In this document: piece by piece, positions 1 through 12,375 of the stretch
How the letters are laid out: the number at the start of each line of letters is the position of its first letter
Numbering within the stretch: the first letter of the stretch is position 1
Source: Oscheius dolichura
Lineage: Eukaryota; Nematoda; Chromadorea; Rhabditida; Rhabditidae
Reading direction: 5' to 3'
Length of the DNA stretch: 64,000 bases
Assembly (NCBI GenBank): GCA_932521035.1
Contig: OW051493.1
Span: 9,136,001-9,200,000 of the forward strand
Translations under genes and position numbers: made by a program
Notes under the pieces: generated by a model
Told to the model about the DNA's origin: nothing
Databases searched by the model: none
Seen by the model: only the letters and a program-made list of their open reading frames with translations

Positions 1-2207
1 AGGAAAAGGGCACGAAGGAATGTAATTTTGACCTCTCCAAATTAATCCAGAACTCTTCCCTTCCCGTACCAAAAGTCAAAGACTAATTGTCGTCCTTTGT
101 ATAAGCAACAAGGGGACTGAAAGACTGCTGCTCCCGCCGCCACGAGAGTTTTGAATTGAATTAATCGCTGTGGAATAAGGGCGAGTAGTCGAGGTACTGA
201 AGTCTGCTCCCCCTTGTTTCCCTAGATATTCATTATCTGTGTAGATTCATCGCTGCGTCATGTCTACTTCTTTTTCTCCAAAATGGCGGAATAATCCGGT
301 AAATTGAGACTATTCCTAGAAAATTGGATGAAGATAATCCGAGTCACTCTGTTCTACGAACTTGACTCATTCCAAAACAAATACCCACCGTATCATTTGC
401 ACACGGCCATTTTTGACTCGCGAACCTGGCACCGACCTACCCTATTGTCATGTAGAATATCAGCACACGGTCACAAACATAGTTCACTTTCCCATCCTTA
501 CCTGGACTCCGGTAAAGAATTTTCCCGGTGGATTTTGGTTCAAAATGCAAGTTTAGTTTGTTGAGAACCCAATAAATTCCACCTAATCGTCGGGGGATGG
601 TCCTTCTTGTCCATTCTGGTCCTTTCCACTGTAGTTGACGACATGACGTTGGTAACAGGCTAGGTACTTTGTTTATCACCCCAGGAAGATCCCTTTTAGA
701 CGTCGAATTGCCCCAGTCTAGCGGCAACCCGTAGAAATGAGACAGGATCCAATTTTTCTGGAAATTATGATAGTTTTTTTGCCTCCATTTACATTTTTGC
801 AGCGGCTGGCCGTTGGTAGACTAGCAGCCAACCATAAGTTCTCCAAAATTTGGAAATCCCCCTCAATTCAGAGAGACGATGCTCTATTCCCGGGGTATTC
901 TCTCCCGGATCGGATAAGCTAACAACAACATCTTCATGTTATCCTAATCCTATGTTCTAATCGGCCTTATCTCGAGTTGAAGTGTTTACTTTGCCCCCTT
1001 TTTAGATTATATCATGTTCAAAGTCCGACGGGGCTCTTTACTCCAGTTATCTCTCTAGTCCCGGTAATCATCTCCTTCTTCGAATTCCAGTCAGCTCAAT
1101 TCTCTCTTTTTCCGGTTTTTCATAAGGGAATTACCGTAATCCGTCAATTACACTCATGTAAAATTCGATTATTGACCACTTTTGGTAATTTTCCAAGGCA
1201 TTTCCAAGGAAAAACGACCTCTACCCTGGGAATTTGGTCCCTCCTCAAAAATTGACGGGGTTAATGAAGAGAATACGGTAGTTTTGTGTAGATTTTATCA
1301 TAATTTATACTCCCTTTTCCCTCTAAAAGTAGTCTCACCCCGCCCCTCTGTCTATATTTCGAATTCCAGCTGCAAAATTCTAATTGCTATATTTGCATCT
1401 ACGCTTTCTCCTGTTTCACTTTCCTCTCTCTCTCTCTCTTTTAATAGAGATCAATTGAACTCTCCCTCTCTTTCCCTCTTCAAAAAATGGCATTATTTAC
1501 CATTCCCTTTGGTTGAAAGAGACATAACGACTCGATCCCCGTCTCATCCAGCTGAGCAAATTTAAATGAATCTCCCCTCTGCTTCTCCTGATGAATGGCT
1601 GTCTGATTTGATGATCATCTATTCAGGCACGCAGCTGTTTTTCTCCTCTTTTTTATTCTTTATAAAATTATTGTGACCGATTTATTTCGTAATATGGATA
1701 AAATTAGAAAAATAAGGCTCTCTCTGACCGTCTCAGGGCCCAAATTTGATTCCTCTGCCCGCCGCGCTCCTGGAATACCGCAATAATTTCATTATTTTCT
1801 TTTCTAAATTAAACTCTACTCTTTCTTTAATAATCCCGTGCCCTTCTTCCTCTCCCAGATCTCCGCCCTTTCCCACAATGTCCTCCTCCCCCTCAGCGTA
1901 GGGCGTTCCCTCATTGTTGAACCTAGAGATTAGTCCAATTCGCAGCAGATTGCTCCCAATTAGTGGTCAAACACTAGACAACGGTCTTCTGGCTGTTTTC
2001 TATAGCTCATCTGATTTCTATCCCTCTAAAGGAAATGCGCAGAAAGGCGGAAATGCGGGCATCTCGCAAGGTTGCTCTCGATCTTGCGGCCCTGTGGTTA
2101 TTCCGGGAAAATACTATTTTTATCCTAAAAAGGGGGCTCCCCCCTCTTCTTCGCCTTCTTTTTAATGTGGAAATCTAATTTCTAATATATATTTTTTCTT
2201 CCAGAGA
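1..2207. other. Upstream region without a recognisable gene
   Basis: No ORF here has splice-linked neighbours or a family motif. The DNA is rich in pyrimidine tracts (for example CT runs near 1420-1440) and looks like intergenic or promoter sequence of the nuclear receptor gene that begins at 2208. Several open frames of 60-130 codons exist on both strands, but none looks like protein. A missed 5' exon of the downstream gene is possible. Confidence 0.5.
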
Positions 2208-4220
2208 ATGGCAATGGAAGTAGAGGGCCCGTCGACGTCATCCTCGGGCATCCGCAACCTGGCAAACAACAAGGCCAAGTCCGGCCTGCGGTGTGTAGTT
2301 TGCGGTGACTCGGTATGCCCCCCACAATCCCCCTTCCATTCTCATTATTTACTCCTAGGCCCTCGGTAAGCACTATGGTGTCAATGCGTGCAACGGGTGC
2401 AAGGGCTTCTTCCGCAGGAGTATTTGGAAGAATAGGCAATATATTTGCCGCTATGGGGGAGATTGCCCCGTCAGCGTTGGTCAGTAGCTTCTATTCTTCT
2501 GTTTATAAAAGTTGGAACCCTTTAGAAAAGAGGAATACGTGTCGAGCCTGTCGGTTGAAGGAATGCTTCCGAGTGGGGATGAATCCTCGGGCTGTACAGG
2601 GCGAGATCGGGAAGAGGCAGAGCCAGGACGACGAGGAAGAGGCCGACGAGGAGGAGGACATTGACAATAATAAGTGAATAGAGTCATTTTAAAAGAGTGG
2701 GGTTACTGTAGCCTCAAAAATGGATCTAGAGCCCCGGGACCTTTGGGATTCTCATAAGGGCGCGGCCTGGTCCGTTATAGGGGGGTTTAGTCCTATTCAG
2801 CCGCTAAAAACCAAGGCTGTCTCATTTTTGAGCTTCGAAAAGGACGTTATAAAACTGCCAATGTCCTGCTGTAGAAAAAAGTTGTCCTAGACTCGTAGCC
2901 GGGGGGATTCGGGAGCTAGGAGTTTTTTAAGGGGGCGCACTCTAGGTTCAATGGCTTTGACAACTTCTTCACCTTCTAGGAGTCAAAATACTCGGATACG
3001 CTGACAATTCCCCTAATTTTCCCAATTTTCAGGGATACCTCGGTCCAAACAGACGAGCTAATGCAGCTGAAACCCTCGGTCATCCCGAACAGTAGCAGAA
3101 TTATCGGTCTTGACGGCCTGTTAAGCAAGCTGCGAGCAGTCTTCGCCCGAGTCGACAACCCGATCCGCCATCCGCCTACCCAGAATTACCCCTTCCAAAT
3201 AGCCTTCTACAATCCGAATCTGATCGCAGCCAGAACTCCGGTAGGTCTCAAAACGATCCAAAACTAATCAATCTCTTTAGCTAAACCCAACTGGAGAGAA
3301 GATAGCCACTATGGCCGATGTGCTGCAGGATTTCAACCGGGCGTTTGTACTCTACTCGGATACGCTGGCACAGATTCCGGAATTTATGATTTTAGGGGAA
3401 AGTGACCGGGTAAGTTTAGGTTACTGTATTCTCTATAGGATACCCTTCCCTTGTCCCCGAGTCCCTCTTCCAGGGCCCGTATTCATAGCCCTTGGGGGGA
3501 AATTGGGACTCCCGGGTTGTGCAATGAATACGGCCCCAGGATGGGATGCCTCCTTTCCCTCTCTACGAGAATCTCTGAATATTCTCTTCGGGACCCAATT
3601 GACAATAAGTTTAAGATGCTCCTGGCTAAGGGTCGCTTCTCCCCGTTCTACTGGTGGCTCGCCTCGAACTGGTCTGCCCGCATCGGCTGCAACGGGGTCT
3701 GCTACGCCAACGGCACCTACCACCCGGCCGATCCGCGGTTGCAAGCCTTCCCCGATATGCAGTAAGTCCCCGGCCCTGCCTCATTGATGTATAACATCAG
3801 TGGTTACAGCGGCGTGACGCAACTCTCCGTGGAGACGCTGGTCGAACCGTTGAGGGAGCTGAATCTCTCGGAGGAGGAAGTCCTCATCGGGGCTATGGTT
3901 ACCATCTTCTGCAACGCCGCGCTGGGCACTTCGGCAGAGGGAGTCCAAGCGATTAACGAGGCCTCCGAGACCTTTACGGCATTCCTCCAAATAGTAGCTC
4001 AAGAGGGAAGGAACGAAATGATGGCGGCATTGCGCGTCGCCCGGATCAGTATGCTCTTCGCCAGTATTGTGGTAAACTCGCTCCGCTGCTAATGTTAAAG
4101 GACTGGCTTCTATTTCAGAATCTTGCCTACAAAACATTGGATAATATAGATCTCTCGTCGAATGTCTTCCGGCTGGTTCGATTCGATAACTGGTCACAGG
4201 AGGTGAATAGGCGACTCTAA
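2208..4220 (+). CDS. Nuclear hormone receptor (nematode NHR family)
   Basis: This is a ligand-regulated transcription factor of the nuclear receptor family, acting in the nucleus. The first exon opens with MAMEVEGP and carries the first zinc-finger half CVVCGDS. After an intron comes [17 protein letters not shown], with P-box CNGCKG, then [13 protein letters not shown]. After another intron comes [20 protein letters not shown], completing both C4 fingers. An acidic hinge follows. The ligand-binding domain is spread over exons near 3041-3240, 3282-3408, 3560-3762, 3811-4072 and 4120-4220. It includes a helix-3-like [18 protein letters not shown] segment and ends [13 protein letters not shown] before TAA at 4218. 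ATG 2208 lies five bases after a TTTTTTCTTCCAG acceptor, so the start is probably trans-spliced. The hinge-to-LBD junction (about 2680-3040) is the least certain part. I cannot assign a specific nhr number. Confidence 0.85.
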
Positions 4221-4382
4221 TCTTGTATACTAACGGGTGATTCGAGTTATTAATATCAGAAAATTTATATAGTATTTTATTATATAAGTTAATATGTATA
4301 GATTAATATTAAATTAATTAAATAATATAACAAATTAATATGGTTTTTCAGGCGACGCGGCCTTTCTAAGCATGCCGTGGTT

Positions 4383-4400
4383 TCTCTCTCTCTCTCTCTC
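4383..4400. repeat. (TC)n microsatellite
   Basis: An uninterrupted CT dinucleotide run just downstream of the first nuclear receptor gene. Confidence 0.9.
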
Positions 4401-4480
4401 GCTTTCTGTCCGTCTGTTTCTCTTGTATGGTGCGGGTTCAACACAGTCACTTTGTATCTATATTTTAATCGGAAAAAAAG

Positions 4481-4502
4481 AATATATATATATATATATA
4501 TT
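4481..4502. repeat. (AT)n microsatellite
   Basis: About eleven AT units in the 3' flank of the nuclear receptor gene. Confidence 0.9.
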
Positions 4503-4749
4503 AAAAATGAATATATCTATCAGTCTATTTGTGATGTGTTTATTGTCGTTTATTGAGAGCACACCCCGCTTTGTGGCCACTTGCTTGAACACAGCTCACA
4601 GTTTGCCTTGGAGCACTTTTACACATTCAGTTCTATTGGGAACTAGGCTGTGGATACAGATTACTGTTCAGAAAGACGAGAAAATTCAAAATTACCCGCT
4701 TAAATGACTGGGAAATGGCATGAGCCCGCCGGGCTTCGGGCGTAAGCGA

Positions 4750-4890
4750 TAGTGCTGGGCGTTTGTATCTGTATCTTGGTAATTTGTTGACCAATTTCAA
4801 AAATTCAAAGCCTAGCTTGGAGAGTTTTTCAAGGCGAATCTAATGAATTAGGTTACAACTCAAACGACCCGACAAAATAACCTGTAGCGT
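4750..4890. repeat. Dispersed repeat, copy A
   Basis: This segment, which includes GGGCGTTTGTATCTGTATC and TCAAAAATTCAAAGCCTAGC, recurs in pieces elsewhere. Its right half matches 6188-6258 directly (both hold AACTCAAACGA and AAAATAACCTGTAGC). Its left half matches 6380-6455 in inverted orientation. A more diverged copy lies near 12376-12510. I see no coding potential, and the class of element is unknown. Confidence 0.7.
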
Positions 4891-4987
4891 ATTCAATATT
4901 TAAACACAATACAGAATGAATTAGGGGGTCAGGTTCTCTCTCTTCCATGACATAGAGATGAATAAGATGTAAACAAAAATAATACAT

Positions 4988-5731
4988 CTAATCGACTGCA
5001 TTCCAGCATTCATTGTCTCTCCTTGGTGTCATTCGCGACACTGCTCTGCGTACTCTTTCATGGACCTCGAAAAACTCGTCAATCATTCGATCTATTGCTT
5101 TCCCATCTAACACTCGTACACACGACTGACGAATCTCTTCAAACCTACGCCTAAAAATTTTGCGAATTGATGGAAAGCGCTTATCCAAATATGCTATCGA
5201 GGCAGTTAAATTTTGCTCATACAAGTAGTCGCTATCAAGGCTTCTCATTGCGGAGCGCGGTTCTTTAAGATCGTAATAGGCCTGAATGGTTGGCGCAGAT
5301 GCGAGATCGCTGTCACTGGGGTCCGTATCGTTGAAGTGTTGCCACGGAGGCAGTGGCGCAAGATTCAGTGTCGCACGTAACTCTGTTAGACCTATGATCA
5401 CTACACTCTCTCGGATCAATACATTGCCAAGTATTCGCGCTATGGCACGCCGAACGATGGAGCCTGATAGCTGCTCGAAATTGCTGGAGCTAAAGCAGGA
5501 TGCAGCTATCTTGACAAGCTCAGCGTCCTCGTCAAAGGGTGCAGATGACGTTGTGGCCACATAGAGACGAGTGCTGTCTAGAAGATATCCATCGTTCGCT
5601 ATCGTCGAGCTGGTAATGCCACTTGAAATATATGTATATATTTTATATAATATATTATATATGTAGCCACCTATTTTAAAAATAATATGTTTATCTGTCC
5701 AACCATCTATTCTAAGTATTAAGGCGGTCAT
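4988..5731 (-). CDS. Orphan intronless ORF, unrecognised product
   Basis: An open frame of 247 codons ends at 4988. I do not recognise the product. The first 45 codons are very AT-rich (TATATA-like, encoding YIYNILYKIYTYI) and look like intron. A TATTTCAAG acceptor near 5630 suggests the true exon starts there, giving about 210 residues. That part has normal coding composition and looks mostly helical: an acidic stretch (FDEDAELVKIAASCF), then IVRRAIARILGNVLIRESVV, and a charged C-terminus with FRRRFEEIRQSC and RMIDEFFEVHERVRRAVSRM. I see no signal peptide, membrane segment or catalytic motif. Isolation between repeats and lack of introns would fit a captured gene, a retrocopy or an old viral insertion, but nothing in the sequence decides between these. 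Confidence 0.4.
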   Translation of the reverse strand: MTALILRIDGWTDKHIIFKIGGYIYNILYKIYTYISSGITSSTIANDGYLLDSTRLYVATTSSAPFDEDAELVKIAASCFSSSNFEQLSGSIVRRAIARILGNVLIRESVVIIGLTELRATLNLAPLPPWQHFNDTDPSDSDLASAPTIQAYYDLKEPRSAMRSLDSDYLYEQNLTASIAYLDKRFPSIRKIFRRRFEEIRQSCVRVLDGKAIDRMIDEFFEVHERVRRAVSRMTPRRDNECWNAVD

Positions 5732-6068
5732 ACTTACATACCTGCATGTATATTGGTCCCAAAACAGAGACAGACGATGAGTGTAATCAACATTCCTTCG
5801 CCTGGAAATATGTAACGTATTTTAATGCTTTTACGTAATAGAAGTACGTGTGAATAGTGCAGCGAAACAAATACAAACCGAGATTGACAATAGTGATATA
5901 TGAAGATTTGAGAGGAAATATGAACAATTTTTGTAATAGTCGCTTCTAATATAAGAATATAATATGTATGGTTATTATGAAACAGCCACCAGATTGAAAT
6001 AAAAGAAGGAAGAGAGATGTCACCATTCGATCGACCTATTTCTCTCTCACAACCCGACCCAAATCTAG

Positions 6069-6879
6069 ATAATGACTTATTTTGTTCCAGAAACTCCGTG
6101 ACGGATTTAAGAATCGTCGAGCAGCATTTCCTTCTCTATTGGAAGGCTCTAAACTTGGCTGGTGGAATGAGCCAAATCTTGAGAGAGGAGAGTTTTTCAA
6201 GACGAACCTAATGAACTAGGTTAGAACTCAAACGAACCGACAAAATAACCTGTAGCCCTGCAAACGTTGATAGAAGACTGTTAGAAACCGCGGTCAGCGT
6301 TAGTACGGCTCTTAAATTTTCTCTCGGCGGGTCTGAGCTCAAACTAGATGCGTTACCTTCGTCTTGCAAAGCTCTACAAGCTAGCTTTTGAATTTTTGAA
6401 ATCGACCAGGAAATAACCGAGATATGGACACAAACGCCCGACGCTCCCGGGATTTCTGACCCAGCTACTGGCTGGCCCGGTTGATATTCTGCCTCTCTTC
6501 CGAAACCCCACGCAATTACAGTTGCGTGGGATCGAATCTTTTTTTGTTCAAAAGTCCAAAGAGAAAAGACCAATAGACTGTAGTCGGCGTGGGGCCTAAT
6601 TTCCTAGGTCAAAACAAAAAAATTAGAGCCGTAAGCAGTTTTATCAGGTAAAAATAAACGGTGGCCACGTTGGATCACAGAAAAATAGAGATGAATAGAG
6701 AATATGTACAGTTCATTTGTGTTCAATCACTTGCCGGCAGAGGCTGTCTTCTGACTGGTGCTCTCTCAAGATTTGGCTCATTCCATCAGCCAAGTTTAGA
6801 GCCTTCCAATAGAGAAGGAAATGCTGTTCGACGATTCTTGAATCCGTCACGGAGTTTCTGGAACAAAATAAGTCATTAT
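6069..6879. mobile_element. Non-autonomous element with 119-bp terminal inverted repeats
   Basis: Positions 6069-6187 and 6761-6879 are inverted copies of each other with only about four mismatches over 119 bp. Both carry GAAACTCCGTGACGGATT and GGAATGAGCCAAATCTTGAG. The 570-bp interior encodes no transposase and contains fragments of the dispersed repeat described at 4750. The near-perfect arms imply recent activity or correction between arms. No clear target-site duplication was found. The right end lies close to the unresolved 3' end of the minus-strand receptor gene. Confidence 0.85.
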
Positions 6880-7185
6880 TCGTATTTTTGTAAGAGAAAT
6901 AACTCGGGAAGGCCTCCCCAGGGCCGTTGGAACCTTTGAAAAGACTTTCTGTACCTCCTGAAGTCCAGGAAACCTTCGGGGATAGACATTGATATTACTA
7001 GGCTTCGAGATGGGCTCCAGGAGAGTTTTTAACCAAGAAAATGACACTGAGAATCCTGCAGGGAACTTAAACACCGATAACAGCAACCACTTGTTTTTTC
7101 CGGATCTTTCTGATGGTTTTTGAGGTCCCCCCTGGCTCCATGCGATCTCCCTAACGGCCCAGATTCCAAGTAAAAGTTTCCTTAC

Positions 7186-8889
7186 TTTTGAAATAAATAA
7201 GCAGCTAGACAGGAGGCGTAGGACTTGTTTTCCCTCTCGAGGTCTTCCATTCCTGAGGTGGATAGGTTGAGATCATGATTTTCTGATAGTATCAGGGCAC
7301 AGACGAGGGCTACTGTCGCCTTGTCCACTTTCAGCTGGACTAAGAAGTTTTTCAACGGGATGATTAAGGTCCTGAAGGGAAAATTTAGTTCCAATTTATT
7401 GTTTAATTACCGCAATCCTTCCTCAAATTCACTGTCACTCAAAGCCAGGCGGATAGCCAAGACTGCGGGTAATCTATGGGCCATGACGGACAGCTTGTCA
7501 GAGAATTTCAGCTGACAGAACCAGGTGAAGGTTTTAGAATATTCGAGGAGGGCGAACATCTCCACGTCGATGCTGACCCGCCGGGAAGGTTGGTTCAAAT
7601 CCGGAGTTCGAGGGATTGGAGGCAGGGCGGATGGTCGGGTCAATATATCGAGTAATATAGAGGGAGGATCTTGTACAGACAAGCGGAGGTCCTCTATTCC
7701 CGCCTCGGTGACCATCAACTCTCCTATAAGATTTCGGGTTGTGGTGCACCACTCCTTGGAAACGATCTGCTGCTCCAGGGGGGACGAGGCGCCGGAGGTT
7801 TCGGGGGTGGTGCAGGAGGAGGACGGCTCCTCCATTGTATGGACCAGGGGAGAAGTGGTGATGATCGTGCCGGGATTCATTCCAACTTCTACACATTTCT
7901 TGTAGCGGCAGGATCGGCACTTTCGACGGAGGGCTGAAAAATAAAGTCAATAATCCTCGGTAGTGACAGGTCCCAAAATTGGGGCCCAGTCTAGCCCCAG
8001 ATCCCAACCAGCAGCCAAGTTGCTTCCCAGCCAAACTGGGATACTGTCACTGAGGGCGCGGACTCCAAAATTTCGATTTCATCTTGATTATGAGAAAGCT
8101 AGACCCTGTCCGGTTTGCAGGTCGAAATCGGCCCGTTGAAGCGGGTGATACGGACCAATTTTGTGTCCAATACATCCATTTTGAATTCGTTGACCAGGCC
8201 GTGGACCCGGCCCGTGGCTGTGCCTGGTCAAATGTCTCTAAAACAGCTCAAAAACCGGGCAAGGTCAGCTGTCCTTGTCTTCTTGGTGTTGATCGAAATC
8301 TGGCGAATAAACCCGGATCTTTAGTGGCGGAGATTCCAGATCCGGGTCGATTATTGAAACTTCAGTTCTGAATCCTCCAATAGGGTCAGATTCCGCTGGA
8401 TTCCAGTTTGAGCCCCGAAAAACGCCACCCTACTACGGCTAGAGGTAAATTCGCGCCGCCAGTGGGCCTGAAGTTCCACCGGAGAGGGAATTTTGAGCCC
8501 AGCCTCTTCCGGCCCCTAGTCCCTAACGTTTTCCTCTACTAACCCTAACCCCCTCTTCTAGGACAATTGGACCGGGGTCAAGGTTACCCGCGGCAGAATG
8601 TTATGATCCTCACCTTTATTAAGAAAACAAGCCCTTCCCTTCCGACAGACGTATGTCCTATTGGTGACGTATGTCCTCCTGAAGAAACTTTTGCAGCCAT
8701 TACAGGAGAGAACCTGAATCAAGAGACACATTTCCTTCTCTCTCTTCAGTCATTTCCCACCTCATAATGGTAGCCGGTGGCCTGTCCCTCGCACACAGCA
8801 CATCTTCGAATCGGATCGAGGGGCTGTTGAGACGACGGCGCCGGCGGTGACGAGGAGGCAGTCAGCGGTTCCTCCCAGGCAGCTACCAT
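7186..8889 (-). CDS. Nuclear hormone receptor (nematode NHR family), 3' end unresolved
   Basis: A second nuclear receptor, read right to left. Exon 1 (8889-8761) starts MVAAWEEP and has CAVCEGQATGYHYE. Exon 2 (8713-8614) continues VLSCNGCKSFFRRTYV and YVCRKGRACFLNK. Exon 3 (7933-7411) supplies ALRRKCRSCRYKKCVEVGMN and the start of the ligand-binding domain with MFALLEYSKTFTWFCQLKFS. Exon 4 (7371-7186) encodes LIIPLKNFLVQLKVDKATVA and ends at a GTAAGG donor. All junction phases agree, and together they rebuild a full two-finger DNA-binding domain. ATG 8889 is the first in-frame ATG; the open frame further upstream has none. The last exon or exons below 7186 could not be placed, and the inverted-repeat element at 6069-6879 is close by, so the gene may be truncated or end within that stretch. 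The P-box (CNGCKS) differs from that of the receptor at 2208, so the two are not a recent tandem copy. Confidence 0.82.
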
Positions 8890-10160
8890 GATCAGCACCA
8901 CTAGATGCGCAGAATTAGATAAAGAGCGAGGCGAGAGAGGGGAGTTCAAGGAAAGAACTAGATCAAAGTGTGTTGGTGCCGACTTCCGCGTTGAAACAGG
9001 GCGATGGACTGGTGCAATGCAAATGTTTATGGGCTTAACAAATTCAGAATTTTTTACTGATTAGGAATAAGTAAACTAAATATCAAAAAATGAGGGGAAA
9101 ATGCATTTTTATCTGACGCGCCGCTGTCAAATAACGTTTGCTAGCTGTTTACGCGGGTTCATTGGCGCGCCGTTACTGCGCCGAATAATGTTTTGTACTG
9201 TATTTCAGCGTCAATTACAATATTTTCCGGGTTCAATTAAATTATAAAGTGGTTAGGGACGTGATAAATTCCTTCTGTTTCCGAAAAAAAACCAGTACTT
9301 TGGAAGGAAGAGCGAGAGAGTGGGAACCAAACGCCGCCATAGTTCAATAACAACCGGGCAAAAGGCCAGAGGCTATCACTTCGGGATGACCAGAGAATAG
9401 AAGCTGATCGTCTCTCTTCTATTTTATTGAGGTCAGCCGGGTGCGAGATACCTAAACTTGGGATAGGAGACACAGGGCTGGGGGAGATAACCATCGCCTC
9501 CCGGGGGAACAGACTGGTGCCGGTCTTTTGATCAGGAATGAACAATTTTTGGCAGAGGGAGGACGGCTTCTCAAGAGGTCACAGGATCAAAATGCCGGTT
9601 ACGGTAGGTAAATTTTGATTTTGACGGAAAAGTAACGGGAGGAGGAGGAAAAGGCGATAGAATCCATTCGGTCCCTGTTACCACCATAATTTGCCTTTAT
9701 TTCTTGATTTTAACATTAAATCTAATAAAAATTATATGTTATTTATATATCTAATGCTTATAAACTAGAGTAGAGACGAATTTTCATAGAAAAAAGAAGA
9801 AAATTACAAGGAGAGGGGAGAAAGGGCGATGGAATTCCTTCGGGCGGCTATTATAGCCAAAATAGCGAGAAAACTCCCATTTTCTCATGGTTTAAAATAA
9901 ATTTAGCAGGAATTTTATTATATATTATGTTCTACAATTAGTGTAGACTGTCCTGAGCAGGAATACAGTCCCTTTCTAAAAAATATAGCTATCGTACAGT
10001 TGTCTCGATACATTTTGGGGAGATGGCGAAGAAAAATCGGGCCAAATCGAAAATTCCAGTCACTTTTGCTCAAAAGGTCCCACGTGGAAGCGAACCATTA
10101 CGGTAATCTTGTTTTTTTTTGGAAAAGAACTATATTTCAAGGAAAATAGTAGAGGCAGTC
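8890..10160. other. Intergenic, no gene seen
   Basis: Presumed 5' flank of the minus-strand nuclear receptor. Around 9115-9185 it has a GC-rich cluster with two related words (ACGCGCCG and GGCGCGCCG) in otherwise AT-rich DNA. No ORF shows family motifs. Confidence 0.4.
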
Positions 10161-10326
10161 GGCTGGCTCGGTACACGATAGTCCTCCCTGCGCCCGTAAA
10201 ATCTCGGCCGGAGGATCATCTTTATTCAAAACTGTTACAAAACTCTGTCGTCTTTATATAAATTATACCTTTATCTTGTCGAGAGTTTACGAGTGCAGGG
10301 GATCGGACTATCGAAGATCGAGCCGG
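10161..10326. mobile_element. Stem-loop MITE family 1, copy 1
   Basis: The ends are imperfect inverted repeats: GGCTCGGTACACGATAGTCC on the left pairs with GGACTATCGAAGATCGAGCC on the right. Inside these lies the family core GCGCCCGTAAAATCTCGGC, facing a diverged partner near 10279-10300. The middle (ATCATCTTTATTCAAAACTG) matches the copies at 12702 and 20829. No coding capacity. Confidence 0.8.
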
Positions 10327-10351
10327 TCAGTAGTCGTACAACCCGGGGCGG

Positions 10352-10378
10352 ATCTCTTTCTCTCTCTCTCTCTCTCTT
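10352..10378. repeat. (TC)n microsatellite
   Basis: CT dinucleotide tract directly downstream of the MITE copy. A second tract of the same type lies at 10505-10523. Confidence 0.9.
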
Positions 10379-10884
10379 CTTTTGTCCCCCGTCCCCGGAA
10401 TAGGCAACTGGATACGTTGATAATGAGATGACGATAATACACGGTGCGCTGTCCTCCCCGAACTCCCATGACAGAGATCAGTTGTGAAAATAGGCAATAC
10501 ACCATCTCTCTCTCTCTCTCTCTTGCCGACATCGGCCGACGCTCTGTCCCCAGTCCGCTCCGACGGGGATAGTTTACGGACTATGTTAGTCTCCCATCCG
10601 GATCAGCATTACAGTTTTTACCCCTAGAGAAATCTACCGTAACCCAGGTCAATTCTAAATGGAATAAGATAGGAGGAAGCCAAATAGGGTGGACAGTCGC
10701 CTGACAAAAGGAAGGAGAAGAAGAATCGTTTCTCGTTTATTGTCTGATTTTTGAACGCAACTGTTTTCGCCGAAAAGAACGTACAAGGAAGTTGAATTAT
10801 GATCTCCGTCCCGTGAAAAACGCGCTCTTGGCAATGATAACTAGCAAACTGGAAAGAAGAGACGTGGGAGAAGAGTATTGTGGA

Positions 10885-12070
10885 GCAATTTTGATATTTT
10901 AGAATCCTTTTGTAAAAGGAAATTCCACGGCTGATCCCATGTTTGCCGTTCGAATGATGAATGAACGATCCAGAGAGTTTGATAGACCGATGGAGATGAT
11001 ATTACTGGATCTAGAGAAGGCATACGATAGAACCCCAAGACCACAAATATGGAAAGCTCCGAGAAAGCGTGGAGTCCCCGAGAAATACGTACGATTGGTT
11101 GCTGATACGTATGAAAAGGCTACTACGACAGTGAGAACAGTATATGGAAACGGAAAAGAATTCAAGATAGAGACGGGAGTACATCAAGGAAGTGCCCTGT
11201 CCCCCCTACTGTTCATAACAACGCTAGATGTAGGATTAGAAGAAGTTATAGAAGAAGCGCCTAGAAACTTACTGTACGCTGATGATATACTGCTGATGGG
11301 AGAAGACCCAAAAGAACTGGAGGATAGACTAGGGAGAGTACAAGAAAAGTTGGAGAAAGCAGGACTGAAACTGAATCCAAAGAAGTCGGAAGGATTGACG
11401 AAAAACAAAGATGGGGAAATAAGGGAGGGACATAAATGGCGAATTGATCAAATCAGTAGATCAAGTAAAATACCTGGGCATGATAGTCAACGCTGAAGGA
11501 TCAATAGAAATAGACGTGAAAGTCAAAATAAGAAATGGATGGTACAAGTTCAGAGCATGTAAGGAAATGATCCTAGACAGAAGAGTTCCACTGAAAGTAA
11601 AAGGAACAATCTACCGACACATAGTAAGGCCGACAATGACTTATGGAGGAGAGTTTTGGGCACTCACTCAAAAGCAAGAAAGGTGGCTAAATACGAACGA
11701 GATGAGAATGATTAGGTGGGCGTGTGGTGTCCAAATAAGCGAAAAAATCCCCAACAGACAACTAAGGGCATCAATCCAAGTAACCAAGATAAGTGAAAGA
11801 ACTCAAGGAGAAACGGCTGAGATGGTACGGGCATGCATACAGACGAGGATCAAATCATATCAGCAAGAAAATGTTGAATCTGAAAAAGAAAGGAAAAAGA
11901 TCAAGAGGACGACTAGCGATGAGATGGAAAGAAGTGTTGAGAAAGGAGAAAGGATATGCAAAGTTGCCGACTCAATACGAGGATTGCAAAAGACAGAGAA
12001 GAAGAAGCGCACACCCTGACCTTGTATAACAAGACAAAATGGGTAAAATAAATGTGAAATGTGAAATGTA
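10885..12070 (+). mobile_element. Degenerate non-LTR retrotransposon (RTE-like reverse transcriptase)
   Basis: The 5' end is truncated in the reverse transcriptase domain. Visible are a fingers/palm segment LDLEKAYDRTPR, the motif GVHQGSALSPLLF, and the catalytic box LLYADDILLMG. Near 11440 the frame shifts, and the next frame holds the thumb and C-terminal domain (VKYLGMIVNAEGSIE, MTYGGEFWALTQKQERWL, MRMIRWACGV). Near 11790 it shifts again to LKEKRLRWYGHAYRR, typical of the C-terminus of RTE/BovB-type elements. The 3' end shows a short AATGTGA tandem tail near 12050-12070, as expected for target-primed insertion. There is no endonuclease domain. At least two frameshifts make it inactive. Confidence 0.88.
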
Positions 12071-12375
12071 GAATCTACTCTAGGCTTCGATTTTTAATAA
12101 AAAGCAGAAATTGATCTTGAAGGGAAGAAGAAACGGAATAGGAATGATATCATCCAGTGCAGCCATATTTATTTCTCAACAGAGATGACAGACCAAGAAG
12201 ACAACAATTTTCACTTGTCCATCTCTTCCGTCACTTTATTTTTTGTTTTCGTTGAAAAATTCAATTTTAGCGGAAGTTTGATAGGGGAAACGAGAGAAGG
12301 AGGAAGTCATTGAAAAATGACGGCTCTATTGTACTTCAGCCGTTCAATCAAACGTTAGTCGGTCAATGAAACCTT

